IMG/VR virus record: IMGVR_UViG_3300005613_000183
Coordinates: 1-38,648 of that record
Source: a virus
Direction: 5' to 3' (one strand)
Length of the DNA: 38,648 nucleotides
Shown piece by piece: positions 8,872-17,259 of this stretch. Below the pieces are notes generated by a model, which was given only the letters and a program-made list of their open reading frames with translations, did no database searches and was not told the origin of the DNA. A program made the position numbers and the translations under genes. How positions within the stretch are numbered: position 1 is the stretch's first letter; each line of letters starts with the position of its first letter.

Positions 8872-9366
8872 CTATAAATTAGAACCTAGTTTGACAGCAC
8901 TTGATAATAAAGTTAGGCCTGCCCTTGTTCTGCCTGCTGAAGCTGCAGATTTGCCTGCGGCCCTACTTTGCCCTGCTTCAAAACCATACTTATCTGCCTG
9001 TCTTTGCAATTCTATCTGGTCCAAGTTTGCATTAATATCATTGATTATTATATCTAATTCCCCTTCAGCTATGGTCTCTTCTATAACAGCTATGGGGCTA
9101 CCACTTAAAGTAACACCAGCCTTTGCAAACAAGGCATTCTGGGTTGAAACAAACCTTTTTAAAGTTCTCCTTTCCCTTTTCCTAGTAAGGTCTCTTGAAG
9201 CCTTTGATATCTTTATATCTGCCTGTGTTAATAAGGCATCTTGCTCAGCTAACTGAGCATTTAAATTCTGTCGTTGCTGTTCTGCCTGACCTTCTGCATT
9301 TTGGCCAAACGCTTTGACAACTGAACCACCAAAAGATAATGCTGCTAATGCTGTAGTTACTCCCAT
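8872..9366 (-). CDS. Internal virion protein (gp14-like)
   Basis: A 164-residue protein. It has a short hydrophobic N-terminus (residues 3-20), a Gln/Glu-rich helix, a basic R-K-R-E-R-R segment, and then F-A-K-A-G-V-T-L-S-G-S-P followed by an E-E-T-I-A-E-G-E helix. This last combination recurs in podovirus virion core proteins of the gp14 type. The C-terminus is Ala/Gly-rich and helical. It lies between tail tubular protein B and the gp15-like gene. The likely role is ejection into the outer envelope to form the first part of a channel. Confidence 0.7.
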   Translation of the reverse strand: MGVTTALAALSFGGSVVKAFGQNAEGQAEQQRQNLNAQLAEQDALLTQADIKISKASRDLTRKRERRTLKRFVSTQNALFAKAGVTLSGSPIAVIEETIAEGELDIIINDINANLDQIELQRQADKYGFEAGQSRAAGKSAASAGRTRAGLTLLSSAVKLGSNL

Positions 9367-9376
9367 TTATATCCCC

Positions 9377-11881
9377 TTATTTATCAACAACCTCACTTTT
9401 CAATACTATAGCTAAAATAAACATTGGCAAAGGTTGACTCTGCCTTATAAATACTTCTCCGTCTACATTCCAGTCATGCGGATATGGCTCTATCTTAGTG
9501 CCGGTGAATAAAGCTGGAGATTGGTCTTGCGGAACTGTAGTAGTTCTGAATATAACATCAACAAGGTTATCTTCTTGACCTATCTGCAAACCTAATGTTC
9601 TATACATTATTAATGCAATTTCGTATATCTTTCTCATTTTCGTTCTACCTGTCCCCTGTGGTGAGCCATCTTCAAACGGAAGAAGCTCAATATCTGCATT
9701 ATACCCTAATCCTACATGCACCTTAGCAGCTTTACTAGATAAGGTTATAGAACCTGAAGATACAGTTTTATCTGGCCTAACAGCACCATCAGCCAACACT
9801 TTAACTGTTTGGCCTTCAAGATGGTCTAGGCCTGAAATTGTAGTAACCATCTCCCTTGCTTCCCCACCGGAAACCCAAGCATCATATCCTGTGCCATCTA
9901 TATCGTTTCCGTCGGTATCTGTAAGTTCAAAATCGTTAGCATTCTTATTGGCTACTAAATAAAACTTATCGTTTAAGTCTGTCATACCGACCACATCAAC
10001 TATCTTAATCTGGTCCCCATCACTAAACCCATGGGCTGTAGATGATATAACAACCGGCTTAGCTGCGGTTGCACCTGTTATTGTTTTAGCACTATCAAGT
10101 GATAGGCCTGAATCAATACCAAAATAATCGTCTTTATCCACGAATGTCTGAGGCATTATAAACTCAACAAACCTTCTGGTGGTTGAATTTATTGTTCTTT
10201 TAACTATTAGCCAAACTTGGTCGTCACCGGTTAATCCTGGGATAATCGCTACACTCTCGGTCTTAGCTTGGTCTGTCTGGAATGAACCACCTAGAACTTG
10301 CCTAGACCAACCTATTACTTCTTGATCTATTTGCCTTGTAAGGGTAGCTACCTCCCCATCACTTCTGACTACCCATAAAACATTGTTAGGTGATTGCTGA
10401 TAGGCCATATCAACTGCACCCGTAGTATCTCCTTCTGGGTCTAAGGCGTGGTCAGCTAACAAAGTCATATCTAATGCCCTTTGGGCATCTATATCAAAAT
10501 CAAACCCTAGTTCCCTTAAAGATGTAAGGTTTCTTTGTATATAATAAACAAAATTGCCTATCCTTTTAGGTGGTATTTTAGATGCACCATAGGTTGTGTC
10601 CCGTTGAACAACTATGCTAGAAGGTGTTATTGGGGCATTAGTGCTTCCTGATGAAGCGGAGAATGTACCACCAAATGTGCCTATCTGCAAAGCCTTAGCG
10701 CCTGAAGACATCCACCTAATGGCATTGACCTGTTCTGTTGATATTGTAAAAGCATAAGAATCAGAATCCTCTGTATTGAAAGCGCCAAAGAAATCTTCAA
10801 ATACTCTTATATACGAACCCCAAAAAGTTTGAGGCTGTTCTGTTGTCCTACCATAAACTGCCCTTTGTTCGTGGAATGATACCACGCCCGGATAGCCTTC
10901 AGCTAAAGACCAAGCGCCTTCGGCCCAATCGGTTGTAGCTGCGACACCTGTGTTAAGGTCACCAGCAGTCCCATCTTGTTTAACTTGAACATCACAATCA
11001 TCAACAACTGTTGTGCTACTTAAACTATTTATTTTTACGTAACCATCTTTAACTTTCCAAAATGCCCCTACATGGTTAGTCGTATCAAATATAGGAGAAG
11101 AAGCTGTAAGCGTTATCCCATTACCTGAGTCTGCTGAAGGCGTAATAGTTACTGCTGTTGTGTTGTCATCTTTAAATGGCCCACCAATAAATGTAATAGT
11201 AGCTAGGGTAAAGGCATTGGCTGCAGTCCTTGATAATGTTCTTGGGGCATGGCTATTATGAACTAAAAACATTAAGTCAGCAGTTTGAGCTATCTGGACA
11301 TCAAATAATTGTGCTGTTGTATAAGGTGTAGCTACTTCTAAAACCTTGTTGACAGTTCCACCACTAGTATAAGCTGTATAAGCTGTGCTATCTATTGCAG
11401 TATCGTCTGTGTTTGTAAGAGTAAAAGTAACACCTGAATTGGCTACCTTAAATACCTTTCCATTTAGTTCTGTCATACCAACAACGCCTGTGATAACAAC
11501 CCAGTCCCCATTAGAATAACCATGTCCTGCAGCTGTAACTTCTGCTGGGTCTGCTTGGCTTACGCCTGTTATAGTTACATCATCCTCAGTAACCCTACCA
11601 TTATCAGAATAGAACCTCATATAAAGATTGCCCATTTCTATTATATAGGTTTGGGTTGTTGAAAATGTAAATTCGATTAACCTAGTAGCTAAGGAAGAAT
11701 CTTTCACTTCCCCCACATATTTACTACCAGGTCTTTTGCTAGCACCACCAGCGTTATGTATCAGTACATTCTTTAGTGTCTTAGCACCATTTTTATATCT
11801 ATCTATATCGAATCTGCCTAGCAATCTAGGGCTGAACTCACCTGCAGTAAAATTAGTTTGCGCGCTTGTTACTCTAGACAT
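9377..11881 (-). CDS. Tail tubular protein B / tail nozzle (T7 gp12-like)
   Basis: An 834-residue protein. The N-terminus (N-F-T-A-G-E-F-S-P-R, then K-N-G-A-K-T-L-K-N and a G-G-A-S-K-R-P-G-S motif) is typical of podovirus tail nozzle proteins. Two FCCH-like insert domains are visible at about residues 120-190 and 610-680, each with H-G-(Y/F)-S-(N/D)-G-D and V-G-M-T-(E/D)-L-N. I place the start at the ATG at 11881, preceded by AAGGAG at proper spacing. A frame-compatible upstream start at 11917 lacks this support and would overlap the preceding gene. It follows tail tubular protein A, as expected. Confidence 0.87.
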   Translation of the reverse strand: MSRVTSAQTNFTAGEFSPRLLGRFDIDRYKNGAKTLKNVLIHNAGGASKRPGSKYVGEVKDSSLATRLIEFTFSTTQTYIIEMGNLYMRFYSDNGRVTEDDVTITGVSQADPAEVTAAGHGYSNGDWVVITGVVGMTELNGKVFKVANSGVTFTLTNTDDTAIDSTAYTAYTSGGTVNKVLEVATPYTTAQLFDVQIAQTADLMFLVHNSHAPRTLSRTAANAFTLATITFIGGPFKDDNTTAVTITPSADSGNGITLTASSPIFDTTNHVGAFWKVKDGYVKINSLSSTTVVDDCDVQVKQDGTAGDLNTGVAATTDWAEGAWSLAEGYPGVVSFHEQRAVYGRTTEQPQTFWGSYIRVFEDFFGAFNTEDSDSYAFTISTEQVNAIRWMSSGAKALQIGTFGGTFSASSGSTNAPITPSSIVVQRDTTYGASKIPPKRIGNFVYYIQRNLTSLRELGFDFDIDAQRALDMTLLADHALDPEGDTTGAVDMAYQQSPNNVLWVVRSDGEVATLTRQIDQEVIGWSRQVLGGSFQTDQAKTESVAIIPGLTGDDQVWLIVKRTINSTTRRFVEFIMPQTFVDKDDYFGIDSGLSLDSAKTITGATAAKPVVISSTAHGFSDGDQIKIVDVVGMTDLNDKFYLVANKNANDFELTDTDGNDIDGTGYDAWVSGGEAREMVTTISGLDHLEGQTVKVLADGAVRPDKTVSSGSITLSSKAAKVHVGLGYNADIELLPFEDGSPQGTGRTKMRKIYEIALIMYRTLGLQIGQEDNLVDVIFRTTTVPQDQSPALFTGTKIEPYPHDWNVDGEVFIRQSQPLPMFILAIVLKSEVVDK

Positions 11882-11892
11882 CCTAACTCCTT

Positions 11893-12534
11893 TTATGCTG
11901 TACCTACCGGGAACCATACCTCTTGCCCAGTATTGCCTCCAATACTACCACTACCCCCAGCCCTTCTTGATAACAACCATTCATCTTGAACAGGCATCGT
12001 TGCTGTACCTTGTTGGGAATCTACAGACATTGCCTTTGGCAACCTGATAGTTTCATAAGCAGATAACCACTGCTCAGCTACTGTCCTTGAGTTTGTTATG
12101 GCATAAGCCATATTAGCTGCTAAAAGTGTTGCAAGTGCTGTAACAAATTTAGGAAAGTATGATTGTGGATTTTCATTTCTATAAGTGTATTTTATTTTTA
12201 AGCTTGCAGTATCAGATAAAATCCTTTCACCTTCAACTTTAAATATAGCTGAAGATATATTAACAAAGTTTATCTTTAACATATCTGAAGGTTTTTGGTA
12301 TACCACTGTCATATTATCATCTGTAAAGGCTGGTGTTTCATCAACTGTAGCTAAAGCTACCCTTTTCTGCGCAAAAGACCAAGGATGTTCACATAATATA
12401 TCTTCTAGTGTCTCATCGTAAATAGCATTACATTCCCTTGCGTTTACTGAATTCTCAGTTAAGGATGTTATTCTTTTAGAACCTAACAAAGATAAAGCCC
12501 GATTACATATTCTAACCTCTGATAATGATGCCAT
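11893..12534 (-). CDS. Tail tubular protein A (T7 gp11-like gatekeeper)
   Basis: A 213-residue protein. The N-terminal pattern (V-R-I-C-N-R-A-L-S-L-L-G, then N-A-R-E-C-N-A-I-Y, then C-E-H-P-W-S-F-A) is characteristic of podovirus tail tubular protein A. This protein forms the ring between portal and nozzle. The C-terminus is Gly/Ser-rich. It overlaps the upstream O-antigen polymerase/ligase-like gene by 23 bases, so its translation is probably coupled to that unusual neighbour. Length is near the usual size of about 200 residues. Confidence 0.87.
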   Translation of the reverse strand: MASLSEVRICNRALSLLGSKRITSLTENSVNARECNAIYDETLEDILCEHPWSFAQKRVALATVDETPAFTDDNMTVVYQKPSDMLKINFVNISSAIFKVEGERILSDTASLKIKYTYRNENPQSYFPKFVTALATLLAANMAYAITNSRTVAEQWLSAYETIRLPKAMSVDSQQGTATMPVQDEWLLSRRAGGSGSIGGNTGQEVWFPVGTA

Positions 12535-13684
12535 CTTTTTTCTCCTTTTCTAGTATAATTATCCAAATTAAAAGCAATATACCGCCTGTAGTGTGCATCA
12601 AGAAATTTACACCACTATTTAGTAAGCCTACTGATATTGCTATAACAGCCAATACTGTTACCTTGCTATTAAATATCCCCTTAAATAAACTAACTATATA
12701 CCCTAACATTATTGCCAAGCCGATTGCCCCTTGCTCAACTAACAATTGCAGATATTCATTATGTGCATATAACCATCTGTGAATAGCGTGAGGGCTTTGT
12801 ATTGCAACCTTATGTAGTGTTGGGAAAAACATCTTAAAACTTCCAAGGCCCCAACCTACAACTGGTTTCTTTGGAACTATATGTTCCCATATCTCGCCCC
12901 AAACTTCAAACCTAGTTTGCTCAAATAATAAATTTCTAAACACAACTAGATATGCTATGCCAATAGAAAGTAACAAAGAAACTAAGAAAAAGGCATCTCT
13001 TTTTTTAAAATACAATTTATATAGTAAGAATAAAACTATTGCCACAAATGCCGGAACTATACCGCCCATGCTTTTAGAAATACATATCCCTATTGCTATA
13101 AACGGAATGCAGTATATCCATTTTTTTCTAAAGAATGCAGGTAAACATAAGGCAAGAAAAGCCCCTGCCATGTTAAGATTGCTTAAAAATCCTGTAGTTA
13201 CATATTGTCCCGGAACTAATGAAACCTGTAAAATAGAAGGGATAATGTTCCCCTTTGTGCCATTAGGTAAAGCAAGAAACCATATCCCATAATAATTTAG
13301 TATCATAAGCCCTGTTTGCACCAAAGCCATAATGCACATAGCGTTTAGTACTATGGGAATATACTGTTTCTTTAGTTTGCATATTGATACTTGAATGAAC
13401 ATAATGTAGGTGAAAGAATAAATCAAGGCGGTGAAGGCTGTAATATTAAACCCGATAGCAGTTCTAATAATACCCCAGAATAAAAACAATTTAAGCCAAG
13501 GGTTTTTAATGTAAGCAAAGCCCATAAATGTAATACCTAGAAGCATAGATAGTATTACCTTATTGGCCCTGAAGTCAGTGGAGAATACACCCATACCCAA
13601 GACCATACCAATAATGCAAAGGGAAAAGAGGAAGGCGGTCGCCCGCCCCCCTCTAAAAAATCTAGTTGAAATAAAATTCACCAT
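12512..13684 (-). CDS. O-antigen ligase/polymerase-like membrane protein (Wzy_C family)
   Basis: A 390-residue polytopic protein with about 10-11 hydrophobic segments. The Wzy_C region lies at about 255-325: R258-F-E-V-W262, then P-V-V-G-W-G-L-G-S-F (274-283), then A-H308-N309-E-Y-L. H308-N309 followed by nine residues and G319-A-I-G322 fits the H-[NSQ]-x9-G-x-x-G signature reported for O-antigen ligases. The Arg and His are the residues expected to be essential. Such proteins act at the periplasmic face on undecaprenyl-linked glycans. WaaL ligates them to lipid A-core and Wzy polymerises the repeat units; sequence alone does not separate the two. It overlaps both neighbours by 23 bases and so is built into the late operon. 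The ribosome site is weak. Likely role: seroconversion or receptor masking. Confidence 0.8.
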   Translation of the reverse strand: MVNFISTRFFRGGRATAFLFSLCIIGMVLGMGVFSTDFRANKVILSMLLGITFMGFAYIKNPWLKLFLFWGIIRTAIGFNITAFTALIYSFTYIMFIQVSICKLKKQYIPIVLNAMCIMALVQTGLMILNYYGIWFLALPNGTKGNIIPSILQVSLVPGQYVTTGFLSNLNMAGAFLALCLPAFFRKKWIYCIPFIAIGICISKSMGGIVPAFVAIVLFLLYKLYFKKRDAFFLVSLLLSIGIAYLVVFRNLLFEQTRFEVWGEIWEHIVPKKPVVGWGLGSFKMFFPTLHKVAIQSPHAIHRWLYAHNEYLQLLVEQGAIGLAIMLGYIVSLFKGIFNSKVTVLAVIAISVGLLNSGVNFLMHTTGGILLLIWIIILEKEKKDGIIIRG

Positions 13685-14315
13685 AATAAAGTTCTAAATC
13701 ACCTTCTGCTGTAACAACATTATCTCTCCAAACCTCAAGCGTAACAATATCCCCTGCTGCTAAAGAATCAAAATCTGTAGCTGGTGTTAAGGTTACTAAG
13801 GTTGGCGTTGTTGCTGTACCTGCTAATGCTACTGGTGTTTGCCCTGTTGCTGATGAATCCCAAGAAGTACCACTTGTGTTGACATAAACTTGGAAGTCAA
13901 CTTGGTTCGGCGTTGTTGAACTTGACTCATCGACAAAAACCTTGAAAGCCCCACCTGAATTATAATTCTGTGGGACTCTAAAAGTAACTTGTGCTGGTGT
14001 CGTCTCCCCATCGGCCCATACAATAGCTAGTAATTCATTGTCAGTTTCTAGGCCCGGTTGTGTTGAACTTGATAGTGAAGATACTGCATCGGGTAACAAG
14101 AAGTCATTTACACCAAACTGAACTGATTTCTCATTGCTACCAATAACAATAGTCTTTAGGGAACTGTCCCCACTACCTGTTACATCCCCTGTGAAATTTA
14201 CCTGTGATGCAAAGCTGCCTCCTACGACTGTGCCATCTACTTGAACTTCTAGTTCAGCAAAAGCAGGATAGGCAAAGAACGCAAGGAGCAATAAACTTAA
14301 AAATATTCTTTTCAT
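13662..14315 (-). CDS. Secreted beta-rich protein upstream of the O-antigen gene
   Basis: A 217-residue protein. Residues 1-20 are a signal peptide (K-R, Leu/Phe core, likely cleavage after A-F-A). The mature part is Ser/Thr/Val/Asp-rich and predicted to be all beta. It contains a region (about residues 105-200) that reads like a polysaccharide- or virion-binding beta sandwich. There are no cysteines. It overlaps the O-antigen polymerase/ligase-like gene by 23 bases, so the two are likely co-translated. It may work with that protein in the periplasm or on the surface. A virion decoration role is an alternative, given that the capsid genes lie just upstream, but the signal peptide argues against it. 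Confidence 0.65.
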   Translation of the reverse strand: MKRIFLSLLLLAFFAYPAFAELEVQVDGTVVGGSFASQVNFTGDVTGSGDSSLKTIVIGSNEKSVQFGVNDFLLPDAVSSLSSSTQPGLETDNELLAIVWADGETTPAQVTFRVPQNYNSGGAFKVFVDESSSTTPNQVDFQVYVNTSGTSWDSSATGQTPVALAGTATTPTLVTLTPATDFDSLAAGDIVTLEVWRDNVVTAEGDLELYYGEFYFN

Positions 14316-14341
14316 AGCTCTCCTTTTCTTACGCTCTCCTT

Positions 14342-14773
14342 TTAGTCGTTTGAGATTATTGCCACTAATTTAATAGTTCCAGTTAATGTCCCGGAACCAC
14401 CTGCTGTAACTACAAACTGTGTATCTGGTGTTGTTGAAACTGTTTCATCAGTTGTGTAAGCTACGCCATCTGTCTTGTTAAAAGCTGTAACCCCTGCTGA
14501 AGATGTGTCTTGTCCATCGATGTATCTGTCTACGTCTTCTGCATCCCCAACATCCAAAGTAGTTGAACCACCTAGTGCATCGTAAGCTAGCCATCCCATA
14601 AGGACAACTGCACCCTTAGTGAATCTTCCACCCATAGTGATTGTTGAAGGATTTGCTAATGCTGATGCTTCGTAGGTGTCGACTATAACCTTAACCCTTC
14701 CATCAAAAAGGCCTGGGCTTAGAATAGTCCCTGCGTCTATTAATGTTTTGTTTACGCCTTTTACTGAACTCAT
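14342..14773 (-). CDS. Capsid-associated protein downstream of the major capsid gene
   Basis: A 143-residue protein. The N-terminal half (G-L-F-D-G-R-V-K-V, then T-I-T-M-G-G-R-F-T-K-G-A) and a central D-A-L-G-G-S-T-T-L-D-V-G-D-A-E segment resemble a protein often found next to podovirus major capsid genes. Its exact function is not established to my knowledge. It is probably beta-rich with no signal peptide. It follows the capsid gene by 31 bases and has its own CCTCCT-complement ribosome site. Decoration or head-completion protein is the best guess. Confidence 0.6.
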   Translation of the reverse strand: MSSVKGVNKTLIDAGTILSPGLFDGRVKVIVDTYEASALANPSTITMGGRFTKGAVVLMGWLAYDALGGSTTLDVGDAEDVDRYIDGQDTSSAGVTAFNKTDGVAYTTDETVSTTPDTQFVVTAGGSGTLTGTIKLVAIISND

Positions 14774-14804
14774 GTATTCCTCCTATTAAAGATTGTTAAT
14801 ATTC

Positions 14805-15674
14805 TTAGCTCTCTGAACATGCAATCTGGACTATTCTTTCTTCTTCTAGCCTTACTGCCCCAATCGTTAGACTCATAAACACCTGCCATAAGTAATTTTT
14901 GTCAGGTCTTTCATCGATGCGGATTGAAGGTTCTTTTTGAATTGCTAACTGCATTGCGTTTCTGTGGTAACAATATACTGCCCTGTTGCTAGTGCCTGTA
15001 AGAACTGGCAATCTTGATGTTGAGATAGTTACGAATTTGAAACCTATCCAAGTATCAATCTCCCCATTAACCAATGCCCTTACTGTGTTGTAATCGCCAG
15101 ATGTAACTTCAGTAGTCTTTAGTAAATCTTCTATTTGCAATGGTGAAACTACACAAAATCTGTCGTCCATCTCTACGTCGTTGTTATCCAATAGTCTCTT
15201 CGCGTTAAGAAGTTTATTCTTTGTCAAACCAGATGTGCCTACTGCAATTTGGTTGTCAGAATCAAAAGATGTTGAAGTTCCGCCTGATTTGCCTGAATAG
15301 GCTGTTGCGTTGTAAGCTGCGATTATTACATCATCAATCTGTCTACCTGCTGCCATAGATGCTGATTCTGAGTAAGAACTCTTAGGGTCTACAATCATAC
15401 TTAGTTGGTCTTCTTTGTCAAGAAGCACAGCGTGAATGTAATCAGCTTTCCCAATTCTACGTCTCTTGTGGTCTGGGTCAATGCTTGGCGTATCTTGATT
15501 CCTAGATGTCTTTTGAACCATAGATGTTGAACCTAGTTGGTCATAGAACTTGTATTCTCCTGTGAAGTCAGTATCTACACGTACTGTTCCTCTCAACTTA
15601 GTAGACTTTTGTTGTACTAGTTGAGTGATATTGTCCTTGTACTGTTGGACAAATGCTGTGGTAATAGCTCCCAT
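14805..15674 (-). CDS. Major capsid protein
   Basis: A 289-residue protein located immediately downstream of the scaffold. It has Q-Q-K-S-T-K-L-R near the N-terminus, a K-R-R-R motif in the likely E-loop/P-domain region, an A-A-G-R-Q-I-D-D-V-I-I helix, and a C-terminal R-P-D-K-N-Y...G-A-V-R-L-E-E-E-R segment. These features fit the podovirus/BPP-1-like phage capsid family with an HK97-type fold. The ribosome site GGAGG stands before the ATG. The 145-base gap upstream holds a stem-loop, so expression may be separately controlled, as suits the most abundant virion protein. Confidence 0.82.
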   Translation of the reverse strand: MGAITTAFVQQYKDNITQLVQQKSTKLRGTVRVDTDFTGEYKFYDQLGSTSMVQKTSRNQDTPSIDPDHKRRRIGKADYIHAVLLDKEDQLSMIVDPKSSYSESASMAAGRQIDDVIIAAYNATAYSGKSGGTSTSFDSDNQIAVGTSGLTKNKLLNAKRLLDNNDVEMDDRFCVVSPLQIEDLLKTTEVTSGDYNTVRALVNGEIDTWIGFKFVTISTSRLPVLTGTSNRAVYCYHRNAMQLAIQKEPSIRIDERPDKNYLWQVFMSLTIGAVRLEEERIVQIACSES

Positions 15675-15716
15675 GTTACCCTCCTTATCGGTTAATTAAT
15701 AAAAATGTAAACCTTG

Positions 15717-15743
15717 TTAGATTATCCGACTAGTCGGGTCTAA
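15717..15743 (-). promoter_or_regulatory. Stem-loop element between scaffold and capsid genes
   Basis: A perfect 12-base palindrome (15726-15737) is flanked by TTAG and CTAA arms. A near copy of the whole element lies at 16689-16713 inside the start of the scaffold gene. On the minus strand both read TTAG, CCCGA, a four-base loop, TCGGA, CTAA, with small spacing differences. It could be an RNA processing site, attenuator or operator that adjusts scaffold-to-capsid expression. No U-run follows, so a simple intrinsic terminator is unlikely. Confidence 0.5.
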
Positions 15744-15819
15744 CTTCTAAAAAGTTTTGGGCTTCTTTCGAAGTTATCCATTTATGCCTATTATCGCAGG
15801 CCTTTCGGTTCTCTGCTTA

Positions 15820-16722
15820 CTAGGCTTTTTTATCAGGATAAGCCATAGCATATAAAGATTTGAAATGTTCCACAGCTTCCTTATGGTCCCTGTGGTTTCC
15901 ATCATTATACGCTGAATGTGGATTATCCCTAATTTTTGCTATCTCTATCTTAGCTTGGCCTGGTGTCATAGTTAAACTTCCATCCCCACCTTTACCAAGT
16001 GTATCTTCGCTTAATTTACTGGCAATGTTAGCTAATGCTTTGATTACGATAGGATTGTTGCCTTCTCCTTTCTCCATCCATTTTAGAAGCTCATCGCCTC
16101 CTGATAGCTTTGCCACTTGCTTTGCCTTAGCTAGGTTCTCCTCAGTCTTAGCCCCCCATTCCTTGGTAAGCTCTACCATAGCTTTCTCGCTGCCATCTTT
16201 AAGGTTAGCATCAATATCTTTTAAAGCTGCTATATTCTTGTCTAGCCACCACTGCTGTAGTCCATCTGATTGAAATTTGTTCAAGTTAAACTTAACAGCT
16301 AAGTCCTTAAACATCTTGCCATCATCTTCTGCTAAGGTTATTCTCTCGTCTGTGCCTTCAGGCAATGGTAATATTTCTACTTTCTCTGGGTCTGTATAAT
16401 TCCCTAGTGCTTCGTGGTAAGCTTGTATCTCTTCCTTAGAAGAATTCTCACCCGGAACTATTACGCCTTTAGCACCTATCTTAGTTTCAAGGTTGACATA
16501 GCTTTTAGCCATATCCTCTGTACTTTTGAATTTCTTTACGCTAGGGTGGTTTCTGGTTTCTTCGCTGAAGCCTTCTGAGAAATGGCCTGTTTTTCCTTCT
16601 TCACCTTCACCTTCACCTTCACCTTCGCCACCACCTTCGCCTTCATCTGCAAACATTTTAAAACATACAGTGAACAAACTGAATGGGTTTAGTTGTCCGA
16701 ACAATCGGGCTAAATTATCCAT
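15820..16722 (-). CDS. Scaffold / capsid assembly protein
   Basis: A 300-residue acidic, helical protein directly upstream of the major capsid gene. A Gly/Glu tract at about residues 26-43 is encoded by a hexamer repeat. Long Lys/Glu/Ala helices follow, and a basic C-terminal helix ends in Y-P-D-K-K, typical of scaffolding proteins that bind capsid through the C-terminus. The start at 16722 shares bases with the preceding stop (TAATG) and follows AGGAGG. An internal Met at residue 23 lacks such a site. The protein acts in procapsid assembly and is normally lost before DNA packaging. Confidence 0.78.
   Translation of the reverse strand: MDNLARLFGQLNPFSLFTVCFKMFADEGEGGGEGEGEGEGEEGKTGHFSEGFSEETRNHPSVKKFKSTEDMAKSYVNLETKIGAKGVIVPGENSSKEEIQAYHEALGNYTDPEKVEILPLPEGTDERITLAEDDGKMFKDLAVKFNLNKFQSDGLQQWWLDKNIAALKDIDANLKDGSEKAMVELTKEWGAKTEENLAKAKQVAKLSGGDELLKWMEKGEGNNPIVIKALANIASKLSEDTLGKGGDGSLTMTPGQAKIEIAKIRDNPHSAYNDGNHRDHKEAVEHFKSLYAMAYPDKKA
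16607..16641. repeat. Hexanucleotide repeat in the scaffold gene
   Basis: On the minus strand GGTGAA/GGCGAA-type hexamers repeat and encode alternating Gly-Glu. Copy number could vary by slippage in steps of two residues without loss of frame. Confidence 0.7.
16689..16713 (-). promoter_or_regulatory. Second copy of the scaffold/capsid stem-loop element, within the scaffold start
   Basis: An inverted repeat with arms TTAG/CTAA and TCCGA/TCGGG around a four-base loop overlaps codons 4-12 of the scaffold gene. It closely matches 15717-15743. In both places the motif TTATCCAT (ATGGATAA on the coding strand) lies just beyond. The intergenic copy may therefore be a decayed duplicate of the scaffold start, or a maintained RNA signal. 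Confidence 0.45.
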
Positions 16723-16970
16723 TATCTTTCTCCTCCTTTCTGCTCCTCTATTGGAAGCGCTATCATATTCTCAATAGTTAGCAGAACCTTTCTGCCCCCC
16801 TCATTGAGCTGTGTTTCTCCTTGGCTTGATGAATATGTTGTATCATACCAAAAAAATCTATTCTTTAAATCTTCAAGGACTATCTGCCCTGCACTTGTGC
16901 CAAATGTCTGTGCATAAGCATCCCTTAGTTTCTTTAAGGCTTTAAACTCTTTCTCTGTTGGTTCAGGCAT
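16722..16970 (-). CDS. Bbp19-like phage protein
   Basis: An 82-residue protein. The sequence (F-G-T-S-A-G-Q-I-V-L-E-D-L-K-N, then T-Q-L-N-E-G-G-R-K-V-L-L-T-I) has the pattern of the Bbp19-like family, named from Bordetella phage BPP-1. This family is found between portal and scaffold genes in podoviruses, and its function is unknown. It is coupled to the scaffold by TAATG and follows the 93-residue gene by seven bases. It is cytoplasmic, with no membrane segment. Confidence 0.7.
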   Translation of the reverse strand: MPEPTEKEFKALKKLRDAYAQTFGTSAGQIVLEDLKNRFFWYDTTYSSSQGETQLNEGGRKVLLTIENMIALPIEEQKGGER

Positions 16971-16977
16971 ATATCCC

Positions 16978-17259
16978 CTAGTTTAAACCATATATTTCCC
17001 GGTAATCCAAATTAAACCTAACCATCTTTTCCTTCATTTCCCCATACTTGCCTTGTTCATTATCAACTAGCATCTGGTTAATGGAAATCAGCTCATCTAT
17101 CTCTCTAACCTTCAAGTCTGTTAATGGATAGAATTTTAAACCTTTCTCCAACATCAGCTCCTCAGTATAGGTTAGCTTATCAAATATCTTCTTATAAGCT
17201 AGCCTTTTAAGACCTTTTATCGATGGAAGATGAGGTATATTCCTTCTTGCTAAATCCAT
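16978..17259 (-). CDS. Small protein between portal and Bbp19-like genes
   Basis: A 93-residue helical, charged protein rich in Lys, Leu and Glu that I do not recognise. Its ATG shares a base with the portal stop codon (TAATG), so it is translationally coupled to the portal. It may be a head-assembly accessory. A weak resemblance in position to small head genes of BPP-1-like phages is the only hint. Confidence 0.55.
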   Translation of the reverse strand: MDLARRNIPHLPSIKGLKRLAYKKIFDKLTYTEELMLEKGLKFYPLTDLKVREIDELISINQMLVDNEQGKYGEMKEKMVRFNLDYREIYGLN

